NCBI RefSeq assembly: GCF_024978135.1
Contig: NZ_JANTEZ010000004.1
Location: 248,001-312,000 of the forward strand
DNA: 64,000 nt
Source: Herbiconiux gentiana
GTDB lineage: Bacteria; Actinomycetota; Actinomycetes; Actinomycetales; Microbacteriaceae
Direction: 5' to 3'
In this document: positions 49,564 through 57,776 of the stretch, in pieces
How the letters are laid out: each line of letters begins with the position of its first letter
How positions within the stretch are numbered: position 1 is the stretch's first letter
Position numbers and translations under genes: made by a program
Notes under the pieces: generated by a model
What the model was told of the DNA's origin: nothing
Seen by the model: the letters and a program-made list of their open reading frames with translations, nothing else
Database searches by the model: none

Positions 49564-51042
49564 ATGGCAGACACCACCGCACCCACCACGGCCGACCACT
49601 CCGTCACCGAGGCCCCGAAGCCGCGCGCCACGAGCAACCGGTCGACGACCCCCGCGTCCGACACGTTCCGCGACTACATCGGCAGCCAGTGGGCCGATCG
49701 CGAGGAGGAGCTGCCGACGGCGCGCGAGCAGGCGCCGTTCGCGGCCGAGCGGCGCCGACGCCTGTCCGAGGCCTACACCGGCAAGCGGCTCGTGGTGGCC
49801 TCGGGTGCGGCGAAGCAGCGCTCGAACGACACCGACTACCCCTACCGGGCGCACTCCGCCTTCTCCTACCTCACCGGCTGGGGCTCCGACAGCGAGCCGG
49901 GCTCCTTCCTGGTCTTCGAGCCGACGGATGCGGGTCACGACGTCACCCTCTACTTCCGTGAGCGCGCGGGCCGCGACTCCGACGAGTTCTACGCCAACCC
50001 CGAGATCGGCGAGTTCTGGATCGGGCCGCGCCCGTCGCTCGCCCAGGTCGCGAGCGATCTCGGGCTGACCACCGCGGGCATCGCCGGCTTCGAGGACGTG
50101 CTGTTCGACGACGACACGCTCGCCGTGCGCGAGGCCGCCCCCCAGCTCCCGGCGGGTGCGGGCGAGGAGGCCGACGCCGACTTCCACCGCTTCCTCTCCG
50201 AGATGCGCCTGGTGAAGGACGAGTACGAGATCGAGCAGATGCGACTCGCCATCGCCGCCACCGCCCGGGGCTTCGACGACGTCATCGCCGACTTCCCGCG
50301 CAGCTCGCAGCACGAGCGCGGCGAGCGCCTCGTGGAGGGCGTGTTCAACACCCGCGCACGCCTCGACGGCAACACGGTGGGCTACGACACGATCGCCGCC
50401 TCGGGCCCGCACGCCTGCATCCTGCACTGGACGAGGAACGACGGCCCCGTGCGGCCGGGCGACCTGATCCTGCTCGACGCCGGCGTGGAGCTCGACAGCT
50501 ACTACACGGCCGACATCACGCGCACGATCCCGGTCGACGGCCGGTTCACCGAGGTGCAGCGCACGGTCTACGAGGCGGTGCGCGAGGCCGCCGATGCGGC
50601 CTTCGCGATCGTGCGGCCGGGCATCCGGTTCCGTGAGATCCACCAGACGGCCATGGCCGTGATCGCCCGGCGCACCGCCGAGTGGGGGCTGCTGCCGGTC
50701 AGCGCCGAGGAGGCGCTTGAGGCCGACAACCAGCAGCACCGCCGCTACATGGTGCACGGCACGAGCCACCACCTGGGCATCGACGTGCACGACTGCGCGA
50801 AGGCCCGCCGCGAGATGTACCTCGACGGCGTGCTCGAGCCGGGCATGGTGTTCACGATCGAGCCGGGCCTGTATTTCCAGCCCGACGACCTGACGGTGCC
50901 CGAGGAGTTCCGCGGCATCGGGGTGCGCATCGAAGACGACATCCTCGTCACGGCCGACGGCGCCGAGAACCTCTCGATCGGCCTTCCCCGCACGGCCGAC
51001 GAGGTCGAGGCTTGGTACGCGCGCCAGAACCCGACCGCCTGA
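49564..51042 (+). CDS. pepP: Xaa-Pro aminopeptidase (aminopeptidase P, M24B)
   Basis: 492 residues from the ATG at 49564, with GGTGGAG and GGAGGA just upstream; a GTG at 49549 is a possible alternative. N-terminal AMP_N domain ('RRRRLSEAYTGKRLVVASG', 'YPYRAHSAFSYLTGW'), then a pita-bread domain with the two-metal ligands in 'LLDAGVELDSYYTADITRTIPVDG' (Asp, Asp), 'HGTSHHLGIDVHD' (His), 'FTIEPGLYF' (Glu) and 'GVRIEDDILVT' (Glu). It removes N-terminal residues ahead of proline. The stop codon lies in a repeated palindrome (51028-51122). Confidence 0.95.
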   Translation: MADTTAPTTADHSVTEAPKPRATSNRSTTPASDTFRDYIGSQWADREEELPTAREQAPFAAERRRRLSEAYTGKRLVVASGAAKQRSNDTDYPYRAHSAFSYLTGWGSDSEPGSFLVFEPTDAGHDVTLYFRERAGRDSDEFYANPEIGEFWIGPRPSLAQVASDLGLTTAGIAGFEDVLFDDDTLAVREAAPQLPAGAGEEADADFHRFLSEMRLVKDEYEIEQMRLAIAATARGFDDVIADFPRSSQHERGERLVEGVFNTRARLDGNTVGYDTIAASGPHACILHWTRNDGPVRPGDLILLDAGVELDSYYTADITRTIPVDGRFTEVQRTVYEAVREAADAAFAIVRPGIRFREIHQTAMAVIARRTAEWGLLPVSAEEALEADNQQHRRYMVHGTSHHLGIDVHDCAKARREMYLDGVLEPGMVFTIEPGLYFQPDDLTVPEEFRGIGVRIEDDILVTADGAENLSIGLPRTADEVEAWYARQNPTA

Positions 51043-51122
51043 GGCGGCCCCGCCACCAGCCGGCCCGACCGCCTGAAGCGGGCCCCCGCGACCTGTCGCC
51101 CCGGCCGCCTGAGGCGGGCCCC
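51028..51122 (+). repeat. Stop-anchored palindromic tandem repeat after pepP
   Basis: Three units of 34-36 bp, each containing the palindrome CCGCCTGAGGCGG or a one-base variant. The TGA of pepP (51040-51042) is the centre of the first palindrome; equivalents fall at 51074 and 51110. The array fills nearly the whole gap to the converging stress-protein gene and could fold as serial terminator hairpins. Confidence 0.85.
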
Positions 51123-51147
51123 CGCCACCCGCCCGGCCCGGGGCGAG

Positions 51148-51636
51148 CTACTCCAGGCCGAGCAGGTTGCGGGCGCGGTTCGCCAGGTCGGCGCTCGTGA
51201 GCACCGAGTACGAGGTGGCCACCACCTGCATCACCGAGGTGAAGTCACGCCGACGGCGGTTCAGGCTGTAGACGGCGATGTTGAAGAACATGCCGAAGCC
51301 GGCGCCGATCAGCGCGGCGGCCCCGATGAACAGCAGCGTGGAGGCGTTCGGCGACAGCAGCGTCAGCAGCAGGCCGAAGAACAGCCCGATCCACAGGCCC
51401 GAGAGGGCGCCCGCACCGGCGGCCCGGCCGTAGCTGAGCGTTCCGGTGACGCGTTCGACGCTGACGAGGTCGTTGCCGATGATCGACACCTCCTTCACCG
51501 GGAACTCCGCCTTCGACAGCGTGTCGACCGCCTTCTGGGCGTCGTCGTAGCTGTCGAAGGTGGCGACCACCTCGCCACGCGGGATGGACGGGAAGCGGGG
51601 CAGCCCGCGGCGGGTGGAAGAGGATCGGTCGCTCAC
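51148..51636 (-). CDS. General stress protein-like membrane protein (DUF1269/PF11181 type)
   Basis: 162 residues from a GTG at 51636. An N-terminal soluble ferredoxin-like part ('EVVATFDSYDDAQKAVDTLSKAEFPVKEVSIIGNDL' region, residues 20-57) typical of the YflT/GSP17M stress domain is followed by two hydrophobic helices (about 72-95 and 100-122) and a basic 'NRRRRDFTS' turn. Likely anchored in the cytoplasmic membrane. Role unknown; relatives are induced by general stress. Divergent from the MgtE-N/CBS gene. Confidence 0.85.
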   Translation of the reverse strand: MSDRSSSTRRGLPRFPSIPRGEVVATFDSYDDAQKAVDTLSKAEFPVKEVSIIGNDLVSVERVTGTLSYGRAAGAGALSGLWIGLFFGLLLTLLSPNASTLLFIGAAALIGAGFGMFFNIAVYSLNRRRRDFTSVMQVVATSYSVLTSADLANRARNLLGLE

Positions 51637-51765
51637 CCCCCGATCATCCCACGGGCGCCTCAGTGCGAACCGAGTGATGCCGGGCGCCGGTCCGCGCATC
51701 CGTCGCCCCGCCACCCCCGAGTGCCGCCCGGCTGACGTGCATGCCGGGGGTCTAAGTTAGTAGTC

Positions 51766-53103
51766 GTGAGTGCCACCAGAGTCTTCGTCGCCCGGTTGGT
51801 GGGGTGCACCGTCTTCGACCCCGCCGGCGACCGCCTCGGCAAGGTGCGGGACGTGCTGGTGGTGTACCGCAAGAGCGATCCGCCGCGGGTCGTCGGGCTG
51901 ATCGTCGAGATCCCCGGCCGCCGGCACGTCTTCGTCTCGATCGGCCGGGTAACGAGCATCTCGAGCGGCCAGATCATCACCACCGGTCTCATCAACGTGC
52001 GCCGCTTCGAGCAGCGCGGCGGCGAGGTGCGCGTGATCGCCGAGATGCTCGGCCGCACCGTCGTGTTCGCCGACGGCTCGGGCCAGGCCACGGTGGAAGA
52101 CGTCGCGATCGAGGAGCACGGCCCCGGCGAGTGGGCGATCGTGCAACTCTTCGTGCGCCGCCCCAAGACGAGCGCCAGCATCTTCGCCAAGGGCGCCACC
52201 GTCTACGCGAGCTGGAACGACGTGCGCGAGCAGACCGCCCGCGGCCAGGCGCAGTCGGCCGAGCAGCTGATCGCCACCTACAGCGAGCTGAAGCCCGCCG
52301 ACCTCGCGAGCACCCTGCTCGACCTGCCGCAGGCCCGCATGCTCGAGGTCGCCGAGGAACTGCCCGACGACCGGCTCGCCGACGTGCTGGAGGAGATGCC
52401 CGAGAGCGAACAGGTCGAGATCCTCGCGCAGCTCGACGACGACCGCGCCGCCGACGTGCTCGACCAGATGCAGCCCGACGACGCCGCCGACCTCATCGCC
52501 CAGCTTTCCGAGGAGCGCGGCGAGCACCTCCTCGAGCTCATGCAGCCCGAGGAGGCCGACGACGTGCGCATGCTGCTCGCCTACGCCCCCGACACCGCCG
52601 GTGGCCTGATGACCACCGAGCCCATCATCGTCAGCGCCGACGCCACGGTGGCCGAGGGTCTCGCGCTCATCCGCCGCCACGAGCTCGCGCCCGCCCTCGG
52701 AGCGGCCATCTGCGTCACCCTTCCGCCGTACGAGCCGCCGACCGGGCGGTTCCTCGGGGTCGTGCACTTCCAGCGCATGCTGCGGTACCCACCGCACGAG
52801 CGACTCGGCACCATCCTCGACCAGGGCCTCGAGCCCGTCACGGCCGACACCAGCGCAGCCGTCGTGTCGCGCATCCTGGCCAGCTACAACCTGGTCTCCG
52901 TCCCGGTTGTCGACGACAACCACCGCCTGGTCGGGGTGGTGACCATTGACGACGTCCTCGACTATCTCTTGCCCGACGACTGGCGAAGTAACGACAGCGA
53001 CCCCGACACCCCCCGGGTGCCGGATCGCACACTCTCGCGAGCGCAGGCGATCGCCCCGCGCTTGACCACCCGCGGAAGGAGGACCTCGAATGGCCGGTCG
53101 TAA
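51766..53103 (+). CDS. PRC-barrel / MgtE N-terminal / CBS domain protein without channel
   Basis: 445 residues from a GTG. Residues 5-80 look like a PRC barrel ('DRLGKVRDVLVVY'), a second such part follows to about 150, then the MgtE N-type superhelical repeat (about 165-275: 'ADLASTLLDLPQARMLEVAEEL', 'RAADVLDQMQPDDAADLIAQL'), then two CBS motifs (about 280-410, ending 'VVTIDDVLDYLLPDDW'). The MgtE transmembrane pore is absent, so this is probably a Mg2+- or nucleotide-sensing regulator rather than a transporter. Overlaps the DUF1003 gene by 14 bases; the pair is conserved in actinobacteria. Confidence 0.88.
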   Translation: MSATRVFVARLVGCTVFDPAGDRLGKVRDVLVVYRKSDPPRVVGLIVEIPGRRHVFVSIGRVTSISSGQIITTGLINVRRFEQRGGEVRVIAEMLGRTVVFADGSGQATVEDVAIEEHGPGEWAIVQLFVRRPKTSASIFAKGATVYASWNDVREQTARGQAQSAEQLIATYSELKPADLASTLLDLPQARMLEVAEELPDDRLADVLEEMPESEQVEILAQLDDDRAADVLDQMQPDDAADLIAQLSEERGEHLLELMQPEEADDVRMLLAYAPDTAGGLMTTEPIIVSADATVAEGLALIRRHELAPALGAAICVTLPPYEPPTGRFLGVVHFQRMLRYPPHERLGTILDQGLEPVTADTSAAVVSRILASYNLVSVPVVDDNHRLVGVVTIDDVLDYLLPDDWRSNDSDPDTPRVPDRTLSRAQAIAPRLTTRGRRTSNGRS

Positions 53104-53680
53104 CAGCAAGACCCAGAACCCGCTCGACGCCCCCAAGGGCCGCCGCACCAGCGTCATCCCCCGCCGACCGGTGACCTCGCGTGATCGCTTCGGCCGTGCC
53201 ACCGAGGCAATCGCCCGCGCCATGGGCACCCCGTTCTTCCTGATCGGGCTCACCCTGTTCTGCGTGGTCTGGATCGGGTTCAACTCGATCGGGCCCGAGA
53301 ACCTGCGCTTCGACTCGGCGGCCATCGGCTTCACGGCGCTCACGCTCATCCTGTCGCTGCAGGCCTCCTACGCCGCCCCGCTCATCCTGCTCGCGCAGAA
53401 CCGGCAGGACGACCGCGACCGCGTGCAGTTCGAGCAGGACCGCCAGCGCGCCGAGCGCAACCTCGCCGACACCGAGTACCTCGCCCGCGAGGTCGTGGCG
53501 CTGCGGCTCGCGATGCAGGACATGGCGAGCAAGGAGTTCATCCGCGCCGAGCTCCGTTCGCTGCTCGACGAGCTCGACCGGGGCCACGACGACGTGCCGG
53601 ATGCGCCTCCCGCCGGCTCGGCCCGCATCCGTTCGAGCCGCGGCACCCCGACCGGTTCGCTGCCGGTCGTGAACCCGTGA
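53090..53680 (+). CDS. DUF1003 family membrane protein
   Basis: 196 residues. A basic N-terminus, then two membrane helices (about 46-66 and 80-104) bracketing 'GFNSIGPENLRFDS', then a highly charged coiled-coil ('NRQDDRDRVQFEQDRQRAE') and a soluble tail. This is the DUF1003 pattern. Function unknown. It sits between the CBS protein and Mrp with overlaps on both sides (14 and 4 bases), so all three are surely one operon. Confidence 0.9.
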   Translation: MAGRNSKTQNPLDAPKGRRTSVIPRRPVTSRDRFGRATEAIARAMGTPFFLIGLTLFCVVWIGFNSIGPENLRFDSAAIGFTALTLILSLQASYAAPLILLAQNRQDDRDRVQFEQDRQRAERNLADTEYLAREVVALRLAMQDMASKEFIRAELRSLLDELDRGHDDVPDAPPAGSARIRSSRGTPTGSLPVVNP

Positions 53681-54945
53681 GCGACCGTGACACCGCGCTC
53701 GCCGGCGCCGTGCGTACGGCCCTCGGCCGCGTCATCGATCCAGAGATCCGCAAGCCCATCACCGAGCTCGACATGGTCGGCGGGGTGCAGGTCGACGCGG
53801 CCGGCCTCGCCTCGGTCGATCTGAAACTCACGATCGTCGGATGCCCGGCCGCCTCCACGATCGAGCGTGACGTGCGGCAGGCCGCCGCCGGCGTGCCCGG
53901 CGTCTCGGCGGTCGACGTGGCGGTCTCGGTGATGACGAAGGACGAGCGACGGGCCCTCACCGAGAAGCTCCGTGGCCCCGGCGGCCCGCGCACCATGCCC
54001 TTCGGCCCGGGTTCACTGACCCGCGTCTACGCGGTCACGAGCGGCAAGGGCGGCGTCGGCAAGTCGACGCTCACCGCGAACCTCGCCGTCGCGTTGGCCG
54101 CGCGCGGGCTCGCGGTCGGACTGGTCGACGCCGACGTCTACGGGTTCTCGATCCCGGGCATCCTGGGCCTCGTCGACGAGAACGGTGTGGCCGCGCGCCC
54201 GACGCGGGTGGACGACATGATCCTGCCGCCGGTCGCGCACGGGGTGAAGGTCATCTCGATCGGCATGTTCATCGACCCCGAGCAGAGCTCGGCCACCGGC
54301 GGCGCCGTCGCGTGGCGCGGTCCGATGCTGCACCGCACGATCACGCAGTTCCTCACCGACGTGTACTTCGGCGACCTCGACGTGCTGCTGCTCGACCTGC
54401 CGCCCGGCACCGGCGACGTGGCCATCTCGATCGGCCAGCTGCTGCCGAACGCCGAGGTCATCGTGCTGACGACCCCGCAGCCCGCGGCGGCCGACGTGGC
54501 CGAGCGCTCCGGCCTCGTGGCGATGCAGACGGGGCAGCACGTCTACGGGGTCATCGAGAACATGGCGGGCTACGCGGCGCCCGACGGCACGATCGTCGAC
54601 CTCTTCGGCTCGGGCGGCGGCGCGGAGGTGGCGCGCCGGCTCTCGGCCCGCCAGCAGGCGTCGACGTCCGCTGCTTCCCAGCGGGTATCCGCGACTACCT
54701 CGGGCGCCGGTGCTGCCGGCGCAGCATCCGCCACCAGCCCGGCAGCCGGCGACGACGGGGCCGTGCCGCTCCTCGCATCCGTACCGATCAGCGTCGCCCT
54801 CCGCTCCGGCGGCGACACGGGGGCGCCCGTCGTGCTGGCGCGGCCCGGCGATCCGGCCGCCGTCGCCATCGCGTCGGTCGCCGACCGCATCGCCCGCCGC
54901 GGCCGCGGTCTCGCGGGCCGCAAGCTCGGGCTCGCACCGGCATGA
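53677..54945 (+). CDS. mrp: Mrp/NBP35-family P-loop ATPase (ApbC-like Fe-S carrier)
   Basis: 422 residues from a GTG overlapping the previous stop (GTGA). N-terminal MIP18/DUF59 domain (about 5-88), then the deviant Walker A 'SGKGGVGKSTLTANLAV' (about 122-138), switch I 'DADVYGFSIPG' and 'LLDLPPGTGDVAIS'. The Cys pair (CxxC) that holds an Fe-S cluster in many Mrp/Nbp35 proteins is absent: the region reads 'IENMAGYAAPDGTIVDLFGSGGG'. A Ser/Ala/Thr-rich insertion (about 325-355) interrupts the C-terminal part. The lack of CxxC suggests cluster handling by other residues or another role. ATGA overlap with the lipoprotein gene. Confidence 0.92.
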   Translation: MSDRDTALAGAVRTALGRVIDPEIRKPITELDMVGGVQVDAAGLASVDLKLTIVGCPAASTIERDVRQAAAGVPGVSAVDVAVSVMTKDERRALTEKLRGPGGPRTMPFGPGSLTRVYAVTSGKGGVGKSTLTANLAVALAARGLAVGLVDADVYGFSIPGILGLVDENGVAARPTRVDDMILPPVAHGVKVISIGMFIDPEQSSATGGAVAWRGPMLHRTITQFLTDVYFGDLDVLLLDLPPGTGDVAISIGQLLPNAEVIVLTTPQPAAADVAERSGLVAMQTGQHVYGVIENMAGYAAPDGTIVDLFGSGGGAEVARRLSARQQASTSAASQRVSATTSGAGAAGAASATSPAAGDDGAVPLLASVPISVALRSGGDTGAPVVLARPGDPAAVAIASVADRIARRGRGLAGRKLGLAPA

Positions 54946-55970
54946 GCACCCGGGCCGCCACCACCGCCGCGCTGACCGCGCTGCTGCTGGTCGCGGTCTC
55001 CGGATGCTCGAACCCGGCCACCCCCGCCGCGGGACCCGCCGCGTCCTCCTCCGCCACCACCCCGGCCGGGGCATCCGTCGCCCCCACCGGCACCACCGCC
55101 AACGGCACCACGCCCCCCACGGTGGCGCCCGTCGTCGTCGACGGTCTCGGCCTCGCGATCGTGCAGAACCGCCCCGACTACGGCGCCCGACGCCTGCAGC
55201 TCTCGATCACCAACGAGAGCGCCTCTCCCGTCACCGTCACCGCCGCGCAGTTCAGCTCACCGCAGTTCACGGCCCCGGTCGCCGCCGCGAAGGGCACCGA
55301 GATCCCGGTGGGACTCACCCGGTTCCTCCCCGTGCTGCTGCCCGAGGCGGTCTGCCCGGCACCGTCCACCACCCCCACACTGACGGTCACGGTGACCGAC
55401 GCCGCAGGAGCCTCGCGCGAGGTGGCCGGCAGCCCCGCCGACCCCTTCGCGGTGCTCCCCCGCATCGCCGGAGAGGACTGCCTCGACGATGCCGTCGCGA
55501 CGGTCGCCGACCTCCGCCTCGCTGACACCCTCGAGGTCACCGGCGCGGGATCCGACTCGGTGGCGCACCTGCAGCTGATCGTCGACCCCCGGCCGATGGC
55601 CACGACGACCGACACCGGCGCCTCCAGTCGCACCGCGCCGCTCTCCCCCACCGGTGCCGGACCGATCACCCTCCGGCTCGACCACGCGGCGTCCACCATC
55701 CTGCTGCGGCCCGCGGACGGCACCGACTGGCCGATCGATCTCGAGGTCACCCCCGGAGACGCCCCGGTCACCGTCACGCTCGACGCCGTCCCGGCGCGCT
55801 GCGACCCGCACGCCATCGCCGAGGACAAGCGCGGCACCTTCGTGCCCGTCACACTCGAGATCCCCGGCGGACCGGCCGGCACCGTCTCGATCCCGTCGAG
55901 CGACACCCTCCGCCTGGCAATCTACGACTACCTCGCGAGCACCTGCGGGTTCGCGGTGGCCACCGGCTGA
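54942..55970 (+). CDS. Secreted lipoprotein, unknown function
   Basis: 342 residues; ATG at 54942 overlaps the mrp stop. A type II signal peptide ends in the lipobox VSGC (Cys about 22), followed by a Thr/Pro/Ala-rich linker to about 60 and a beta-rich domain with three or four further cysteines ('EAVCPAPS', 'EDCLDD', 'ARCDPH', 'STCGF'), likely paired in two disulfides. No family recognised. It is co-transcribed with mrp and converges on tatB, 19 bases away. Confidence 0.8.
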   Translation: MSTRAATTAALTALLLVAVSGCSNPATPAAGPAASSSATTPAGASVAPTGTTANGTTPPTVAPVVVDGLGLAIVQNRPDYGARRLQLSITNESASPVTVTAAQFSSPQFTAPVAAAKGTEIPVGLTRFLPVLLPEAVCPAPSTTPTLTVTVTDAAGASREVAGSPADPFAVLPRIAGEDCLDDAVATVADLRLADTLEVTGAGSDSVAHLQLIVDPRPMATTTDTGASSRTAPLSPTGAGPITLRLDHAASTILLRPADGTDWPIDLEVTPGDAPVTVTLDAVPARCDPHAIAEDKRGTFVPVTLEIPGGPAGTVSIPSSDTLRLAIYDYLASTCGFAVATG

Positions 55971-55989
55971 GAGCCGACTCGGCTCGGCG

Positions 55990-56553
55990 TCAGGTGGCCT
56001 CGGAGTCGTAGGCGGTCGCGACAGGACGCGGCGTCGCCTCGGAGCCGTCCACTGCCCCGGTCACGCCCGTGTCGGCAGACGAATCGGCACCACCGACCGC
56101 GGCAGCGCCAACCCCCGCAGCCCCGACGCCAGCCGCACCGTCCCCGGCCGCCCCGGCACCCGCCGACCCCGGCTCCACGACCGGCACCGGCCCCCCGGCC
56201 GACTTCGCCTTGTGCTGCAGATACGCCGGCTCCGGCCGCGGCCGACTCGGTGGCCGCACCGCCGACCCCGCCGCTCCGGCCGCCGCGCCGTCAGCGGGCC
56301 CGTCGTCGAGCAGCGCCTCGCGGATGATGCGCCGCGGGTCGTACTGCCGCGGGTCGAGCTTCTTCCAGTCGACGTCGTCGAACTCGGGGCCCATCTCGTC
56401 GCGCATCCGGCTCTTCGCACCGTTCGCCATGTCGCGCACCGTGCGCACGAACTGAGCCAGCTTCGCCGTGTACCCGGGCAGGCGTTCGGGGCCGAGCAGG
56501 AACACCGCGATGATCCCGATCAGGAGCAGCTTCTCGAAGGTCAGCCCGAACAT
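55990..56553 (-). CDS. tatB: Sec-independent translocase protein TatB
   Basis: 187 residues from the ATG at 56553. N-terminal membrane helix 'MFGLTFEKLLLIGIIAVFLLGPERLP' with the conserved LGPERLP hinge, then an amphipathic helix ('LAQFVRTVRDMANGAKSRM') and a Pro/Ala-rich tail with AGVGA repeats. As TatB it would bind twin-arginine substrates together with TatC (not in the window). Divergent from the O-methyltransferase, 137 bases away. In M. tuberculosis a sigE-rseA-htrA cluster separates these two genes; here it is absent. Confidence 0.9.
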   Translation of the reverse strand: MFGLTFEKLLLIGIIAVFLLGPERLPGYTAKLAQFVRTVRDMANGAKSRMRDEMGPEFDDVDWKKLDPRQYDPRRIIREALLDDGPADGAAAGAAGSAVRPPSRPRPEPAYLQHKAKSAGGPVPVVEPGSAGAGAAGDGAAGVGAAGVGAAAVGGADSSADTGVTGAVDGSEATPRPVATAYDSEAT

Positions 56554-56690
56554 TCTTGAATCATAGCCGCGCGCGGTGACACCGCTGCCGGGCATCCGCT
56601 GTGGGGACCCGAGATCCCGCCCCGGCCGCCTGCCGCGTGGCACCCCGGTGCCCGCGCGCCCACTGCCTAAGCTGAACCCGGAGGCCATCA

Positions 56691-57320
56691 GTGACTAAAG
56701 AATCCAGCTGGAAGTTCGCCGACGACATCGTCGTCGAGACGACGCAGATCGTCGCCGCGCGCACGCACGCGGCCGAGGTGGGGGTCGAATCCGTCTCCCC
56801 GGCGATCGGCAGCCAGCTGGCGGTGATCACCGCGGCGGCCCGCGCGAAGTCGATCGTCGAGATCGGCACGGGGCTCGGCGTGTCCGCCCTGTGGATGCTC
56901 CGCGGAGCCCCCGACGCCACCATCACCTCGATCGACACCGAGCTCGAGCACCAGCAGGTGGCCCGGGCCGCGCTGCTCGACGCGAAGGTGCCGGCCAACC
57001 GCATCCGTCTGATCACCGGGAAGGCGGGCGATGTGCTGCCCCGCCTGAACGAGAGCTCGTACGACGTGGTGCTCGTCGACGCGGATGCTGCATCGGTGAT
57101 CGAGTACGTCGAGCACGGGCTGCGGCTCGTGCGTCAGGGCGGCACCGTGCTCGTGCCGCACGCGCTCTGGAAGGACAAGGTCGCCGACCCGGCGCAGCGT
57201 GGTGAGACCGTGGGCGACTTCCGCACGCTGATCGCCGAGCTGTCGGCGTCGGAGGCCGTGCTGGTGGCGCTGTCGCCCGCGGGCGACGGGCTGCTGCAGG
57301 TCACCAAGGTCGTCGAGTAG
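56691..57320 (+). CDS. O-methyltransferase family 3 (SAM-dependent)
   Basis: 209 residues from a GTG with GGAGG seven bases upstream. CCoAOMT-like layout: 'SIVEIGTGLGVSALWML' (SAM glycine loop, about 45-61), 'TSIDTELEHQQVARAAL' (acidic ribose ligand), 'YDVVLVDADAAS' (metal-binding Asp region) and 'GGTVLVPHALWKDK'. It probably methylates a catechol-like hydroxyl with a divalent metal. Ortholog of Rv1220c by neighbourhood. Converges on the DUF3117 gene across a hairpin. Confidence 0.88.
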   Translation: MTKESSWKFADDIVVETTQIVAARTHAAEVGVESVSPAIGSQLAVITAAARAKSIVEIGTGLGVSALWMLRGAPDATITSIDTELEHQQVARAALLDAKVPANRIRLITGKAGDVLPRLNESSYDVVLVDADAASVIEYVEHGLRLVRQGGTVLVPHALWKDKVADPAQRGETVGDFRTLIAELSASEAVLVALSPAGDGLLQVTKVVE

Positions 57321-57410
57321 GCCCCAGCGCCCCGCGCGCCGGCCCACCGCCACGGGCAGGGCCGCCACGCGCCGGCCCGGCACACCGGCACGGCCCGACC
57401 CCTTAACTGC

Positions 57411-57457
57411 CGACGACCCCGGCGCCCGATCCGAGGATCGATGCGCCGAGGTCGTCG
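57411..57457. terminator. Bidirectional hairpin between convergent genes
   Basis: CGACGACCCCGGCGC (57411-57425) pairs with GCGCCGAGGTCGTCG (57443-57457) with one mismatch in 15; the loop contains a further CGATCC/GGATCG pair. It lies between the O-methyltransferase (ends 57320) and DUF3117 (ends 57470). Confidence 0.7.
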
Positions 57458-57469
57458 CGAGCCTGCCTG

Positions 57470-57643
57470 CTAGGCGGGGCTGACCACTCCTGCGAGTGCG
57501 TCGTGAAGCTCTTTCGCCTCCGCGTCGTTGACGGAGACGACCAGGCGACCCCCGCCCTCCAGCGGCACTCGCACGATGATGAGGCGTCCTTCTTTCACTG
57601 CCTCCATAGGCCCGTCTCCGGTCCTCGGTTTCATGGCGGCCAT
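57470..57643 (-). CDS. DUF3117 family small protein
   Basis: 57 residues. The start is the ATG at 57643 (MAAMKPRTG), chosen because AGGGGAG stands just upstream. 'MKPRTGDGPMEAVKEGRLIIVRVPLEGGGR' and 'LVVSVNDAEAKELHDAL' identify the small, highly conserved actinobacterial DUF3117 family. Function unknown; probably cytosolic. Separated from the mannosyltransferase-like gene by 133 bases. Confidence 0.92.
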   Translation of the reverse strand: MAAMKPRTGDGPMEAVKEGRLIIVRVPLEGGGRLVVSVNDAEAKELHDALAGVVSPA

Positions 57644-57776
57644 TCGGCTCCCCTTTCCTGGTGTTGTCTCCATTATCTCCGATAGTGACGCGTGCTCGGA
57701 ACCAGCGGCCCGATTGGCCACCCGGACGACGGGCCCGACCGCGCCCGTCACCGGGCGCCCGGTGACGCCCCGCCGA

